This document shows, one piece after another, positions 44,263-52,968 of a stretch of DNA of 64,000 nucleotides (position 1 is its first letter; each line of letters starts with the position of its first letter). Both the position numbers and the translations under genes were made by a program. Under the pieces are notes generated by a model. The model ran no database searches and was not told the origin of the DNA. It saw only the letters and a program-made list of their open reading frames with translations. The DNA is from Bdellovibrionales bacterium. Its GTDB lineage: Bacteria; Myxococcota; XYA12-FULL-58-9; SYDY01. The DNA lies in contig SYDY01000121.1 of assembly GCA_005801425.1 (NCBI GenBank), forward strand, positions 62,001 to 126,000, read 5' to 3'.

Positions 44263-45510
44263 TCACGCCTCCCATAAATTCCGAATGGGAATAGCATACA
44301 ACCCATCACCAAATCCCACGCTCATCTCTCCATCGTACAGTACAACACCCACAACAAATCGATCTCCTGCGTCATCCTTCAATTTGCGCAAACCACGGAA
44401 ATCCGACGCGGTCACTGTCGCGGATGCCTTCACCTTAACCCCTGCCACTTGGCCTACACCGCGTTCTAAAACAATATCCACTTCGGCACCTTCTTTATCA
44501 CGATAGTGATGAAAACGGATCTCATCTTCATGCCAGCTTGCTTGCCTACGAAGTTCCTGAAACACAAACGTTTCAAGCAACTGCCCTAGCGCGTTGCGAT
44601 CCTGAATAAGTGCAGCCGCATCAAGCCCCAATAACGCGCAAGCAAGGCCCGTATCCCCCACATGCAATTTGGGCGTTTTAATCAAGCGACTTAAGCGATT
44701 GGTGTGCCACGGCGGAAGCTCTTCCAAAAGAAATACGCGCGCAAGCAAGGTCACGTAATCTCGAATGGTTGGACGACTCTGTTGAAAGGGACTCGCCAAA
44801 TCACTGATATTAATCAAGCGTGCCGTTTGTCCTGCAGCAAACGCCAACAGTCGAGGCAAAATATCAAGCGATGCAATACGCGCCAGATCACGCACATCGC
44901 GCTGAACGATTGTTTCGATATAATCGCGATACCAAGCACTGCGGCGACGACCTGTGGAACGCGCAAGTGCCGCAGGATAGCCGCCCGCTGCTATACATTC
45001 GGCCAACGCATGACTTAATCGATCATATTTGCGTATCTTGAAAACACCAGAAAACAGCGTATCAAGAAATTTCGGACGGTGCGACGCCATTTCGCACTGC
45101 GCCAGCGGATGCAACCGTAAAATACCCATGCGCCCTGCCAGCGAATCGGCAAGCGTTGGTAACAAAAGAACATTGGCTGAACCCGTCAGCAAAAATCGTC
45201 CAGGCGTGCGCTTCTTGTCCACCACCAGTTTGAGCGTGCTAAAAATCCCAGGCACACGCTGTACCTCATCCAGGATCACCCGCTCAGGAAGATCCGTCAC
45301 AAAACCCAATGGATCGAACGTCGCTGCCTCACGTGTCACATCGTCGTCAAAACTGAAGTAAGTGTAGTTCCGCTTGCGCCCGATCATCTGCGCAAGCGTG
45401 GTTTTACCGCACTGACGCGGACCGTGGATCAGAACAACGGGCGTATCGCCAAGAGCCTCGAGAAGGCTTCGCTCTGCGAAACGGGGATAAAAGTATTCAT
45501 CATCAGCCAT
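44263..45510 (-). CDS. Stand-alone AAA ATPase with DUF4143 domain
   Basis: 415 residues from ATG 45510. Walker A is LIHGPRQCGKTTLAQM near the N-terminus, Walker B RVILDEVQRVPGIF near 75, and LLTGSANVLLLPTLADSLAGRM is the sensor region. The winged-helix/nuclease-like DUF4143 part begins near 200 (DYIETIVQRDVRDLARI) and includes HVGDTGLACALLGL, ETFVFQELRRQAS, RFHHYRDKEGAEVDIVLE and GVKVKASATVTASDFRGLRKL. This last stretch is a PD-(D/E)xK-like core. These proteins are common singletons of uncertain role, perhaps in defence or toxin-like systems. Direct repeats flank the gene. Confidence 0.88.
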   Translation of the reverse strand: MADDEYFYPRFAERSLLEALGDTPVVLIHGPRQCGKTTLAQMIGRKRNYTYFSFDDDVTREAATFDPLGFVTDLPERVILDEVQRVPGIFSTLKLVVDKKRTPGRFLLTGSANVLLLPTLADSLAGRMGILRLHPLAQCEMASHRPKFLDTLFSGVFKIRKYDRLSHALAECIAAGGYPAALARSTGRRRSAWYRDYIETIVQRDVRDLARIASLDILPRLLAFAAGQTARLINISDLASPFQQSRPTIRDYVTLLARVFLLEELPPWHTNRLSRLIKTPKLHVGDTGLACALLGLDAAALIQDRNALGQLLETFVFQELRRQASWHEDEIRFHHYRDKEGAEVDIVLERGVGQVAGVKVKASATVTASDFRGLRKLKDDAGDRFVVGVVLYDGEMSVGFGDGLYAIPIRNLWEA

Positions 45511-45515
45511 GATGG

Positions 45516-45584
45516 CCAATTGTAAGGTAGGATACCGTCCAATTGCAAGGTTATACCCCGTCCAATTGAAATGTTATCCGCATA
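45516..45584. repeat. Three tandem 23-base repeats before the DUF4143 gene
   Basis: Copies start at 45516, 45539 and 45562, each opening CCAATTG followed by TAAGGTA, CAAGGTT or AAATGTT. The third holds the last codons of the aminotransferase (FQLDG). Read on the minus strand, adjacent copies supply TTGCAA and TACAAT 18 bases apart, a promoter-like pair ending eight bases before the DUF4143 ATG. Confidence 0.75.
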
Positions 45585-46696
45585 CCTTCCGCAAAAACAT
45601 CCGGCTTGGTCAATAAGCTCACCACACCGTGAACACCTTTGTTAAGGTCGTAGAAGGCACCAGGATGCAGCCACACCCCATGATGTTCAAGATGCTTTGC
45701 AATGAGATGTTCTTCGGATTGCAATGCAGGAACCCGAACAAGTCCATACCAACCACCGTCCGCATCGTATAACGTGCATGCAGGAAAATCACGAACAAGC
45801 GTTTCAAGCGTTTGCCTGTTGTGACGTATGCGTGAAAAAATTTGTGCGTGGATTTTTTCGCCTATGTTGAGCAATTCCGGCAACGCGCGCTGCACGGGTG
45901 TAGAAACAGACAAAACTTGATCAGAGGTCCATGACAACGCTTGCATCATCTCACGACGAAACGCCGCAGGACCTCGCACACAAATCCAACCCAACTTAAG
46001 ATGCGGCATACCACATCGCTTGGACAATCCATCCAACACAAGGGCTGGCGTATTTTCAATCATCTCGGCAATACCGCATTGAGGTTTCCGGAAACCATAG
46101 GTTGCAAACACTTCGTCAACAATGAGCGGCAATCCTGTTCTTTGTGCTAAATCAGCCAGCGCATGCACTTCTGCATCGCTAGGCCTATGACCGGTCGGAT
46201 TGTTCGGACACACAAGGACAATCGCGCGCGTTCGTTCGTCGATACATGCGGCGATACTTTCAATATCCGTAATCCATCGTCCCTCGTAAACACTCTCCAC
46301 CACTCGCACGTGCACAGCTTCAAGTTCAGCCAAGTGTTCAATCAGCGGATAACTTGGAGCAATCTGAATGATGTTATCGCCTGGTGCACACAGCGTTCGA
46401 AAAATGAAGCCGTAGGCTTCGCTGGTACTCGCTGTCAGTAATATATCATCCGTGCTGATCGAACTTTTGTACAGCGATGCCACCGCCTCGCGGGCAGAGA
46501 TCAAACCTTGGGCATCTGGCTCGTAAACACCCACACAACCCTTCGCAAGGGCCGCGCCTATTTCTTCATGGGGATAATTAAATCCAGCGGTCGTTGGGTT
46601 CGATACCGTGAGATCAAAACGCGGAGGATATCGAACCAAAAGTTCAGAAAATATTGAAGGCGTTTGGGCTGGAATGCGGGGAAATGGCGTGCGCAT
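45551..46696 (-). CDS. Class I/II PLP-dependent aminotransferase
   Basis: 381 residues from ATG 46696, with GAGG eight bases upstream. The frame extends 93 codons farther, opposite rsmD, but that part shows no aminotransferase sequence. DLTVSNPTTAGFNYP, VYEPDAQGLISAREAVA, TASTSEAYGFIFRTLC, VCPNNPTGHRPS, IVDEVFATYG and LDGLSKRCGMPHLKLGW (PLP Lys, then Arg-site region) follow the fold type I order. The substrate is unknown. Its last codons are in the 23-base repeat array. Confidence 0.88.
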   Translation of the reverse strand: MRTPFPRIPAQTPSIFSELLVRYPPRFDLTVSNPTTAGFNYPHEEIGAALAKGCVGVYEPDAQGLISAREAVASLYKSSISTDDILLTASTSEAYGFIFRTLCAPGDNIIQIAPSYPLIEHLAELEAVHVRVVESVYEGRWITDIESIAACIDERTRAIVLVCPNNPTGHRPSDAEVHALADLAQRTGLPLIVDEVFATYGFRKPQCGIAEMIENTPALVLDGLSKRCGMPHLKLGWICVRGPAAFRREMMQALSWTSDQVLSVSTPVQRALPELLNIGEKIHAQIFSRIRHNRQTLETLVRDFPACTLYDADGGWYGLVRVPALQSEEHLIAKHLEHHGVWLHPGAFYDLNKGVHGVVSLLTKPDVFAEGMRITFQLDGV

Positions 46697-46732
46697 CAAG
46701 ACATCCTCTGCAAAGCTTGTTAAATAGCCCCC

Positions 46733-47308
46733 ATGCGGATCATCGCAGGTGAACTTGGGGGCCGCAGGCTCCAAACCCCCAAAGGGGAAAACACCCGTCC
46801 CACCACCGACCGTGTACGGGAAGCGTTGTTTTCCATTCTCGGCGACCATGTGCAAGAGGCTGCCGTGCTTGATTGCTTTGCTGGCAGCGGTGCGCTTGGG
46901 CTTGAAGCCTGGTCCCGTGGTGCCAAATCGGTGGTTTTTGTGGAGCCCGATAGGCATGCCGCAGCGTGCGTGCAAGCCAATATCGATGCACTTTTTAAAG
47001 GCGAGGCAAGCCCCGCCCCTACGCTTCTCAAATTAACTGCGGAAAGAGCACTTCCAAAACTTGCAAAACAAGGCTTGCGCTTTGATCTTGTTTTTATGGA
47101 TCCACCCTACGATGCCAACTTGTACACGCCCACGCTACTCGCATTGACCGCACTGCATCTTTTGAACCCCGGAGCCATTGTGGTATGCGAACATGGCCGC
47201 AAGGCCGGTGTGATTTGTGCACCCTCCCCACTTGCCCTGCTGGATACCCGTGGATATGGGGACACCCATCTTACGTTGTTCAAGGAAGGAAGCGAGCCGT
47301 GCGCGTAG
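46733..47308 (+). CDS. rsmD: 16S rRNA (guanine-966-N2) methyltransferase
   Basis: 191 residues. MRIIAGELGGRRLQTPKGENTRPTTDRVREALFSIL is the RsmD opening, LDCFAGSGALGLEAWSRGA the SAM motif, and LVFMDPPYDA near 118 the DPPY active site. It methylates G966 of 16S rRNA. Residues 90-97 (GEASPAPT) are encoded by a family B repeat at 47000-47022, inserted in the loop after the FVEPDRHAAACVQANIDAL helix. The gene overlaps coaD by ten bases. Confidence 0.92.
   Translation: MRIIAGELGGRRLQTPKGENTRPTTDRVREALFSILGDHVQEAAVLDCFAGSGALGLEAWSRGAKSVVFVEPDRHAAACVQANIDALFKGEASPAPTLLKLTAERALPKLAKQGLRFDLVFMDPPYDANLYTPTLLALTALHLLNPGAIVVCEHGRKAGVICAPSPLALLDTRGYGDTHLTLFKEGSEPCA
47000..47022. repeat. Family B palindromic repeat inside rsmD
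   Basis: GGCGAGGCAAGCC-CCGCCCCTAC, with an imperfect stem and the shared GCCCCTAC end. It is read in frame as GEASPAPT. Confidence 0.7.
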
Positions 47309-47775
47309 CCATTTATCCTGGATCGTTCGATCCCATTACTTATGGTCATTTGAATATCATTGAACGCGGCGCACGCTTATTTGACAAACTTGTGATCGCC
47401 GTCGCCCACAACGTCAAAAAACAATCGTTGTTTACGGTTGAAGAGCGGTTGGACATGATCCGCGAAACAACCCAAGACTTTCCCAATGTGGAAATAGACG
47501 CTTTCTCGGGTCTTCTGATCGATTATGCAAACAGCAAGAACGCCTGCGCTGTGCTGCGCGGCTTGCGAAGTTTGAGTGATTTTGATTTCGAATTTCAAAT
47601 GGCGCTCATGAACCACCGCCTAAATCCCGACATAGAAACCGTCTTTTTGATGACAGGCGAAGAACACTTGTTTGTTGCAAGCCAACTTGTTCGAGAACTT
47701 GGATCTTTTGGGGGAGATATCAGCGGTCTTGTGCCACCCTTGGTTCATGACCGAGTGAAGGAAAAATTCAAATGA
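47299..47775 (+). CDS. coaD: Phosphopantetheine adenylyltransferase
   Basis: 158 residues from GTG 47299, preceded by GGAAG about seven bases upstream and overlapping the end of rsmD. RVAIYPGSFDPITYGHLNIIERG holds the TxGH-type nucleotidyltransferase motif. VLRGLRSLSDFDFEFQMALMN and VFLMTGEEHLFVASQLVRELGSFGGDISGLVP match CoaD end to end. It makes dephospho-CoA. rsmD-coaD is a common bacterial pair. The next gene starts inside the coaD stop region. Confidence 0.95.
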   Translation: MRVAIYPGSFDPITYGHLNIIERGARLFDKLVIAVAHNVKKQSLFTVEERLDMIRETTQDFPNVEIDAFSGLLIDYANSKNACAVLRGLRSLSDFDFEFQMALMNHRLNPDIETVFLMTGEEHLFVASQLVRELGSFGGDISGLVPPLVHDRVKEKFK

Positions 47776-48947
47776 AGTTTTCAAATCGCGCCCATGCCGT
47801 CAAACCCTCAGCGACCCTTGCCATTGCGGCCCTTGCCAGCAGCATGAAAGCAAGCGGCATTGATGTACTTGCCATGAGCGCTGGGGAACCCGATTTTGAC
47901 ACACCAGCAAATATTAAAAACGCCGCCAAGGCCTCCCTGGATCGCGGAGAAACCAAGTATACGCCAGTTCCTGGCACCATGGCCCTTCGCAAAGCCGTGG
48001 CATTGGATACCAAGAATCAATACGGCATTGATGTCACAACCGATCAGGTGATTGTGGGCGCAGGTGGCAAACAGGTTTTATTCAATGCTGCATGTGCCTT
48101 GCTTGATCATGGCGATGAAGCGTTGATCCCCGCACCTTATTGGGTGAGCTACCCCGACATGGTCATGTTCAACGGCGCAACACCTGTGTTTGTTGAACCA
48201 TCGTCACGGCCCTTGCCCTTGGCGGAAGATTTCGCTCAAAAAATAACAGAAAGAACACGCCTTGTTTTTTTGAACAGCCCCAGCAATCCAACAGGCTGCG
48301 TTTATTCGCGCGATGAACTTTCCGATATCGCCGCATTGTTTCGCCGTCATGAAAACATCACCATCATCAGCGATGATATTTACGGACAATTGGTTTATGA
48401 CAGCGAATTTGTAAGCATTATTCATGTAGCGCCTGATTTGATGTCACGCACATTGATCGGCACAGGCGTATCCAAAACCTACGCCATGACCGGTTGGCGC
48501 ATTGGCTTTGGCATCGCTCCCAAAGAATTGATCAGTGCCATGAGCCGTTTGCAAGGTGCGAGCACATCGGGTGCTAGTTGTGTTGCACAAGCCGCAGCCC
48601 TTGAAGCCATTGTCGGCGATCAAACCACCGTTCACGAAATGGTACGTGTGTTTAAACAGCGCCGTGATCGCATGTGTGCACAGCTTGCAACCATTCCCGA
48701 TGTCACAGTACCCCATCCTGGTGGTGCTTTTTATGCATTTCCCGATGTAAGTGCCTATTTCAGTGCGCGCATCCCGGGAAGCCAAGCCCTGTGCAAACAT
48801 CTGCTTGAAGTCGAACATCTTGCCGTTGTGCCCGGTGTGGAATTTGGTGCAGACAAGAATCTTCGCATGTCATTTGCATGCAGCGATGCGGATATTGACG
48901 AAGGTATTAAAAGATTAAAGCGCGGGCTTGAATCATTGCGCCAATAA
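47772..48947 (+). CDS. Aspartate/aromatic-type aminotransferase
   Basis: 391 residues of aminotransferase class I. AMSAGEPDFDTPANIKNAA, GETKYTPVPGTMALRKAVA, LNSPSNPTGCVY, IISDDIYGQLVYD, GVSKTYAMTGWRIGFGIAP (PLP Lys) and LRMSFACSDADIDEGI are in the expected order. It is most like the AspC-I-gamma group that transfers between aspartate and 2-oxoglutarate. It overlaps coaD by four bases. A family C repeat follows in the gap to algH. Confidence 0.9.
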   Translation: MKFSNRAHAVKPSATLAIAALASSMKASGIDVLAMSAGEPDFDTPANIKNAAKASLDRGETKYTPVPGTMALRKAVALDTKNQYGIDVTTDQVIVGAGGKQVLFNAACALLDHGDEALIPAPYWVSYPDMVMFNGATPVFVEPSSRPLPLAEDFAQKITERTRLVFLNSPSNPTGCVYSRDELSDIAALFRRHENITIISDDIYGQLVYDSEFVSIIHVAPDLMSRTLIGTGVSKTYAMTGWRIGFGIAPKELISAMSRLQGASTSGASCVAQAAALEAIVGDQTTVHEMVRVFKQRRDRMCAQLATIPDVTVPHPGGAFYAFPDVSAYFSARIPGSQALCKHLLEVEHLAVVPGVEFGADKNLRMSFACSDADIDEGIKRLKRGLESLRQ

Positions 48948-48952
48948 AACAT

Positions 48953-48978
48953 GGATCCCCGTTTTCACGGGGATGACG
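48953..48978. repeat. Family C palindromic repeat between convergent genes
   Basis: GGATCCCCGTTTTCACGGGGATGACG; the stem is ATCCCCG / CGGGGAT around TTTTCA. It fills most of the 32-base gap between the aminotransferase and algH, so it may terminate transcripts from both sides. Confidence 0.85.
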
Positions 48979-48979
48979 C

Positions 48980-49537
48980 CTAATGTAATACCCCGCTGTG
49001 CATCAAAAGAACCGGATCGATCCCCATATTTCTTAAAGAGGCTTCCCACACCAATTGCGCGTTTTGATGAAAGACGTACCGGGGATCTGCGTCTCCCACA
49101 AGCCACGCGCCTACGCTTAACTCTTCGGCCAGCTGCCCTGGACCCCAACCGGTATATCCCAAATACACCCGAAAATGATCGGGAGGACGCTGCGCCAACA
49201 CTCCCAGGGATTCCATGGAATAACTAAGTTGAAGCCCTCTCACCACCTCTTCTGACTCAGGGCCCACCGGAGGACCACTGTGCAATAAAAAAGCGCGTTC
49301 GGGCTGCACAGGGCCGCCTTCACACAGCAAGGCTTGGGGATCGCCCGTATAAGTCATGTTTTGCGATCCAAAAAAGTCACCGAAACTTAAGGATCCAGGT
49401 TTATTTATTACAAGCCCCATGCTTCCTTGCGCATTGTGCTCGATCAAAAAAATCACACTGCGTAAAAATTGACGGTCGCCAAGCTGCGGAACCGCCACAA
49501 GACAACATGGAGCTCCAAGCGTCACTTCTTCGATCAT
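48980..49537 (-). CDS. YqgE/AlgH family protein (DUF179)
   Basis: 185 residues from the ATG at 49537; an upstream start at 49588 is possible. LGAPCCLVAVPQLGDRQFLRSVIFLIEHNAQGSMGLVINKP is the family core in two parts, followed by CEGGPVQPERAFLLHS and RVYLGYTGWGPGQLAEEL. The family is broadly conserved, with an unclear biochemical role (linked to alginate regulation in Pseudomonas by name only). It is convergent with the aminotransferase. Confidence 0.9.
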   Translation of the reverse strand: MIEEVTLGAPCCLVAVPQLGDRQFLRSVIFLIEHNAQGSMGLVINKPGSLSFGDFFGSQNMTYTGDPQALLCEGGPVQPERAFLLHSGPPVGPESEEVVRGLQLSYSMESLGVLAQRPPDHFRVYLGYTGWGPGQLAEELSVGAWLVGDADPRYVFHQNAQLVWEASLRNMGIDPVLLMHSGVLH

Positions 49538-49643
49538 CTTAATACCAGCATAGCCCGCTTTTCTTGAGCCACCAATGGAAGGACGCACATGTCATGATAA
49601 TTCGTTGGTTGAAGAAGAAGCCAACGTCGGTTAGCTATATCCC

Positions 49644-51347
49644 GTGGGGTCCAAAAACAAAAAAGGAATAGAGCAATCGCTGGACGATGACGTGATGATT
49701 ATCTCCGGATCCGCAGAAGCCGTCGAAAGACGGACACTGGTTCAAAATATTCAAGCACTTCAATGGCGCGTGACCACGCTCGATGAAGAAATTGATGCAA
49801 CCCGACAAAGTTTGCTTCTTTTTGAAGCAAGCTATCAACAAACCATGGAGCCCTTCTCCGAGAAACATGCTCAGCTCGATAAGGTACTCAGGCGATTGAC
49901 GCAAACGATTCAAAAACTCAATCATCCACCACAAGCAGTGCCTGCATCGGCACAACGCCCCTACGTTATCCGTCCAAGCTTGAAATCGCCTCATACCGTG
50001 GCTGAAGCCAACACGAAGATCCCCCATATTCGCGATCTCTTCCGAAGCTTGGCACGCCAATATCACCCAGATCTCGCCACCAACGAAGATGACCGCATCA
50101 TACGAAGCAGCGTGATGGCACGTGTCAACGATGCATACAATCAAAGGGATCTCGCTCGATTGCTTCAGATCCAAGATCGCATGGCATCTGTGAATGCAGA
50201 CAGTGATCTTCATCATCTGCGAAGTCGCCATGCCTATTTGCAAAATATTGAAGCGCAACTTTTACAAGAAATGGAAATACTCCTACAATGCCCCATTGCG
50301 CAGTTGCGCGACAAAATCACAGAGGCCAGTCAACGTGGTATCAATCTGCTTCCACTGATCCAAAAGGATATGGAGCATGAATTTCACCAACGACTTCCAT
50401 GGGTTCAATCGTCAGCCTATGAGTTGGAACAAACAGCCAAAATTGGACACAACGAAAATACGCAAAGTCCTATCCTTACGACACAAAAATCATATATCAA
50501 TCATCGGATCCTCGATAAAATTATCGATCTCGCCAATGCATCACCCAACACCGTTTTTCTCTTGTTGATAGCGCATTTTTTTAATGAAAGCCCCGATGCG
50601 TTAAGTGGTTTAGCCTATTATGATGCTATCGAAATGCGATTGCAGGCAATAAGTACATCTCGTACATCACTGGCAGCGTGCCTTGTGGATGCCGAAGCGT
50701 GGGTATCATTTGATGTCATCAAACATTATCGAGCCAGAACGGGCCTCGTGATCCGAGATCCCGTGGTTGCAACTGCGATGTCCCATCTGATCGCACATCC
50801 TGATGCCGCGGCGTGGGTGCGGCGTGTTCTCAGGGTGATGGGCGATATGCAGCCATGCACACGTTGCAAACGCAACGTGTTTACGATCCCCCTCTTGCTT
50901 CTTCGAGGTCTCGATTCACTTCGTGCGCTTGCCTGTTCACTCTGTGGACATTGGATACACATGTATTGGCTTCCATGTGGTGAGGATATTGCATCGCACT
51001 TTTGGCCCATCTATTTGCAACAAGGATTGCTGCATGAGGTTCCCATGGTCTTGGGAGATATAAAAATAGGCATTCAACTCGCACCTGCACAATACACGCG
51101 ATGGACGGTGGCTCAGTTTCTCGATGCAGTGGTTCATCATGTCTTTGTGCGAAATAATATAACACTAAAAAGAGAACATCTGATTCTCATGCACAATAAA
51201 AATTCTGTCGACTCGAACACACCGATTAAAAAATTAACTGGGGATGATATTGTTTTATCGATAAATCCTTCAAACAGCATTGATCTTGATGTGTTGATGG
51301 AAAAAGTAAAAGAAGCAATTACAGGGAGATTTCAAACGTTGGGTTGA
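49644..51347 (+). CDS. J-domain-containing protein with coiled coil and Cys pairs
   Basis: 567 residues from GTG 49644; an ATG at 49695 is an alternative. A coiled coil lies about 30-95. IRDLFRSLARQYHPDLATNEDD at 129-150 holds the HPD tripeptide (141-143) and continues to MARVNDAYNQRDLARLL, a J-domain end. CTRCKRN and CSLCGHW near 410-440 give four cysteines, possibly a zinc site. The C-terminus is not recognised. The HPD motif predicts contact with a DnaK-type chaperone. It is divergent from algH, and a long hairpin follows it. Confidence 0.72.
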   Translation: MGSKNKKGIEQSLDDDVMIISGSAEAVERRTLVQNIQALQWRVTTLDEEIDATRQSLLLFEASYQQTMEPFSEKHAQLDKVLRRLTQTIQKLNHPPQAVPASAQRPYVIRPSLKSPHTVAEANTKIPHIRDLFRSLARQYHPDLATNEDDRIIRSSVMARVNDAYNQRDLARLLQIQDRMASVNADSDLHHLRSRHAYLQNIEAQLLQEMEILLQCPIAQLRDKITEASQRGINLLPLIQKDMEHEFHQRLPWVQSSAYELEQTAKIGHNENTQSPILTTQKSYINHRILDKIIDLANASPNTVFLLLIAHFFNESPDALSGLAYYDAIEMRLQAISTSRTSLAACLVDAEAWVSFDVIKHYRARTGLVIRDPVVATAMSHLIAHPDAAAWVRRVLRVMGDMQPCTRCKRNVFTIPLLLLRGLDSLRALACSLCGHWIHMYWLPCGEDIASHFWPIYLQQGLLHEVPMVLGDIKIGIQLAPAQYTRWTVAQFLDAVVHHVFVRNNITLKREHLILMHNKNSVDSNTPIKKLTGDDIVLSINPSNSIDLDVLMEKVKEAITGRFQTLG

Positions 51348-51386
51348 TACTGCCCAGTTCGCTAATAAGCCGACATTTTTTTCATC

Positions 51387-51426
51387 TCAAGTCGTCATCC
51401 CCACGAAAGCGGGGATGACGACTTGA
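51387..51426. repeat. Family C repeat with perfect 16-base stem, convergent gap
   Basis: Perfect arms 51387-51402 and 51411-51426 around ACGAAAGC, with the core TCATCCCC / GGGGATGA. It lies between the convergent J-domain and carboxylase genes. No T run follows on either side, so a rho-independent terminator is not clear-cut, although the stem is very stable. Confidence 0.88.
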
Positions 51427-51480
51427 TTATGATTCCTGCATCGAGGAAAATATCGGTTTACTAACCAACTGATCAGTATA

Positions 51481-52968
51481 TCAAAGTGGAACATTACCAT
51501 TTCTCTTCACAGGAAGATCTTCTTTTTTGCCAATGATCGCGCGTAGCGAACGAAAAAGGACTTTTCGTGTGTCTGCACGCGAAATCACAGCATCTACAAA
51601 TCCACGTTGTGAAGCGACTTCGGTCGATGCCACAGTACGATTATACTCGTCGCTCAGATCTTTTTTACGTTGCTCAGATCCGTTCGATTCTTTGAGTTCT
51701 TTACCATACAAAATCTCAACAGCACCTGCAGCCCCCATGACTGCAATTTCAGCGCCTTCCCATGCGAAATTATAATCAGCACCCACATGTTTGCTGCTCA
51801 TAACAATGTATGCACCGCCATACGACTTGCGTAAAATCACAGCAAGTTTGGGCACCGTGGCTTCACAATAGGCAAAAGCGAGTTTTGCCCCATGATCAAT
51901 AATGCCGCCATGCTCTTGTTCTTTGCCCGGCAAAAAGCCTGGAACATCCACAAGCGAAATAACAGGCAAACCAAATGCATTGCACGTGCGCACAAAACGG
52001 GCCGCTTTACGCGAGGCCGCAATATCAAGAACGCCTGCCAAATAACCTGGATTATTGCCAACCACACCAACAGGACACCCACCCAAGCGTGCAAAACCCA
52101 CACGAATATTTTGTGCCCAAAGTTTGTGCACTTCTAAAAACGAATCTTTGTCCATCACCTGTGCAATCACATCACCGATATCGTAGGGTCTGGTTGCTTC
52201 GCGTGGGACAATCGACTCAAGCGCATCGCATGAACGCACGACATCGTCATCGCAGAGATCCCATTCGATATCTTCAAGATTATTTTGCGGCAAATACGAT
52301 AAAATTCTGCGCGCAAGCTCAAGTCCTTCGATCTCAGAGGAAACCAGAAAATGGGCCACCCCTGATACTTCAGCATGCACACGACCACCACCCAAGGTTT
52401 CGGTATCCACCTGTTCGCTGGTGACGGCTTGCACCACTTTGGGTCCTGTCACAAACATGAATGATTTTTTGTCGACCATCACCACAAAGTCGGTAAGCGC
52501 AGGTGAATAGACCGCACCGCCCGCACAAGGCCCCATCAACAATGAGATCTGAGGGATCACCCCGGAAAATTTGACGTTGCGACGAAATATTTCGCCATAA
52601 CCCGCAAGTGCCTCAACACCTTCTTGGATACGTGCACCGCCCGAATCGTTAATGCCGACCACAGGCACACCCGCTTTGCCCGCAAGATCCATTATTTTAA
52701 CAATTTTCTGGGAATGGGCTTCACCCAGGGAACCCCCTAAAATCGAACGATCTTGTGAATAGGCGTAGACTGTTCGGCCTTCAATTTCTCCAAAACCGCA
52801 AATAACACCATCGCCAGGTGCTTTTTTGGTTTCCATGCCAAAATGTCGCGAACGATGATGAACACTTTCATCAATTTCAAAAAATGTTCCCGCATCGAAC
52901 ATTTGTTCCAAACGCGCACGGGCTGTAAGTTCAGCACCACGTACCGGCTGTGATTGAATTCGTGTCAT
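51481..52968 (-). CDS. Acyl-CoA carboxylase carboxyltransferase (beta) subunit
   Basis: 495 residues of the PccB/AccD5 class. LTARARLEQMFDAGTFFEID, GDGVICGFGEIEGRTVYAYSQD, GINDSGGARIQEGVEALAGYGEIF, LLMGPCAGGAVYSPALTDF, LGGGRVHAEVSGVAHF, LVDVPGFLPGKEQEH and YGGAYIVMSSK are all present. It transfers CO2 from biotin to acetyl- or propionyl-CoA. Its ATG overlaps the megasynthase stop (ATGA), so it probably supplies the malonyl-type extender for that enzyme. The biotin-carboxylase partner is not in the window. Confidence 0.93.
   Translation of the reverse strand: MTRIQSQPVRGAELTARARLEQMFDAGTFFEIDESVHHRSRHFGMETKKAPGDGVICGFGEIEGRTVYAYSQDRSILGGSLGEAHSQKIVKIMDLAGKAGVPVVGINDSGGARIQEGVEALAGYGEIFRRNVKFSGVIPQISLLMGPCAGGAVYSPALTDFVVMVDKKSFMFVTGPKVVQAVTSEQVDTETLGGGRVHAEVSGVAHFLVSSEIEGLELARRILSYLPQNNLEDIEWDLCDDDVVRSCDALESIVPREATRPYDIGDVIAQVMDKDSFLEVHKLWAQNIRVGFARLGGCPVGVVGNNPGYLAGVLDIAASRKAARFVRTCNAFGLPVISLVDVPGFLPGKEQEHGGIIDHGAKLAFAYCEATVPKLAVILRKSYGGAYIVMSSKHVGADYNFAWEGAEIAVMGAAGAVEILYGKELKESNGSEQRKKDLSDEYNRTVASTEVASQRGFVDAVISRADTRKVLFRSLRAIIGKKEDLPVKRNGNVPL

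Noticed and set aside
46697-46975. N-terminal extension of the aminotransferase frame opposite rsmD.
   Set aside because: It shows no aminotransferase sequence and lies fully antisense to rsmD. The ATG at 46696 has a ribosome-binding site and begins just ahead of the family region.
49951-49965. CAACGCCCCTACG inside the J-domain gene looked like the right end of a family A repeat.
   Set aside because: Only about ten bases match, and there is no palindrome or left arm. Chance similarity is as likely.
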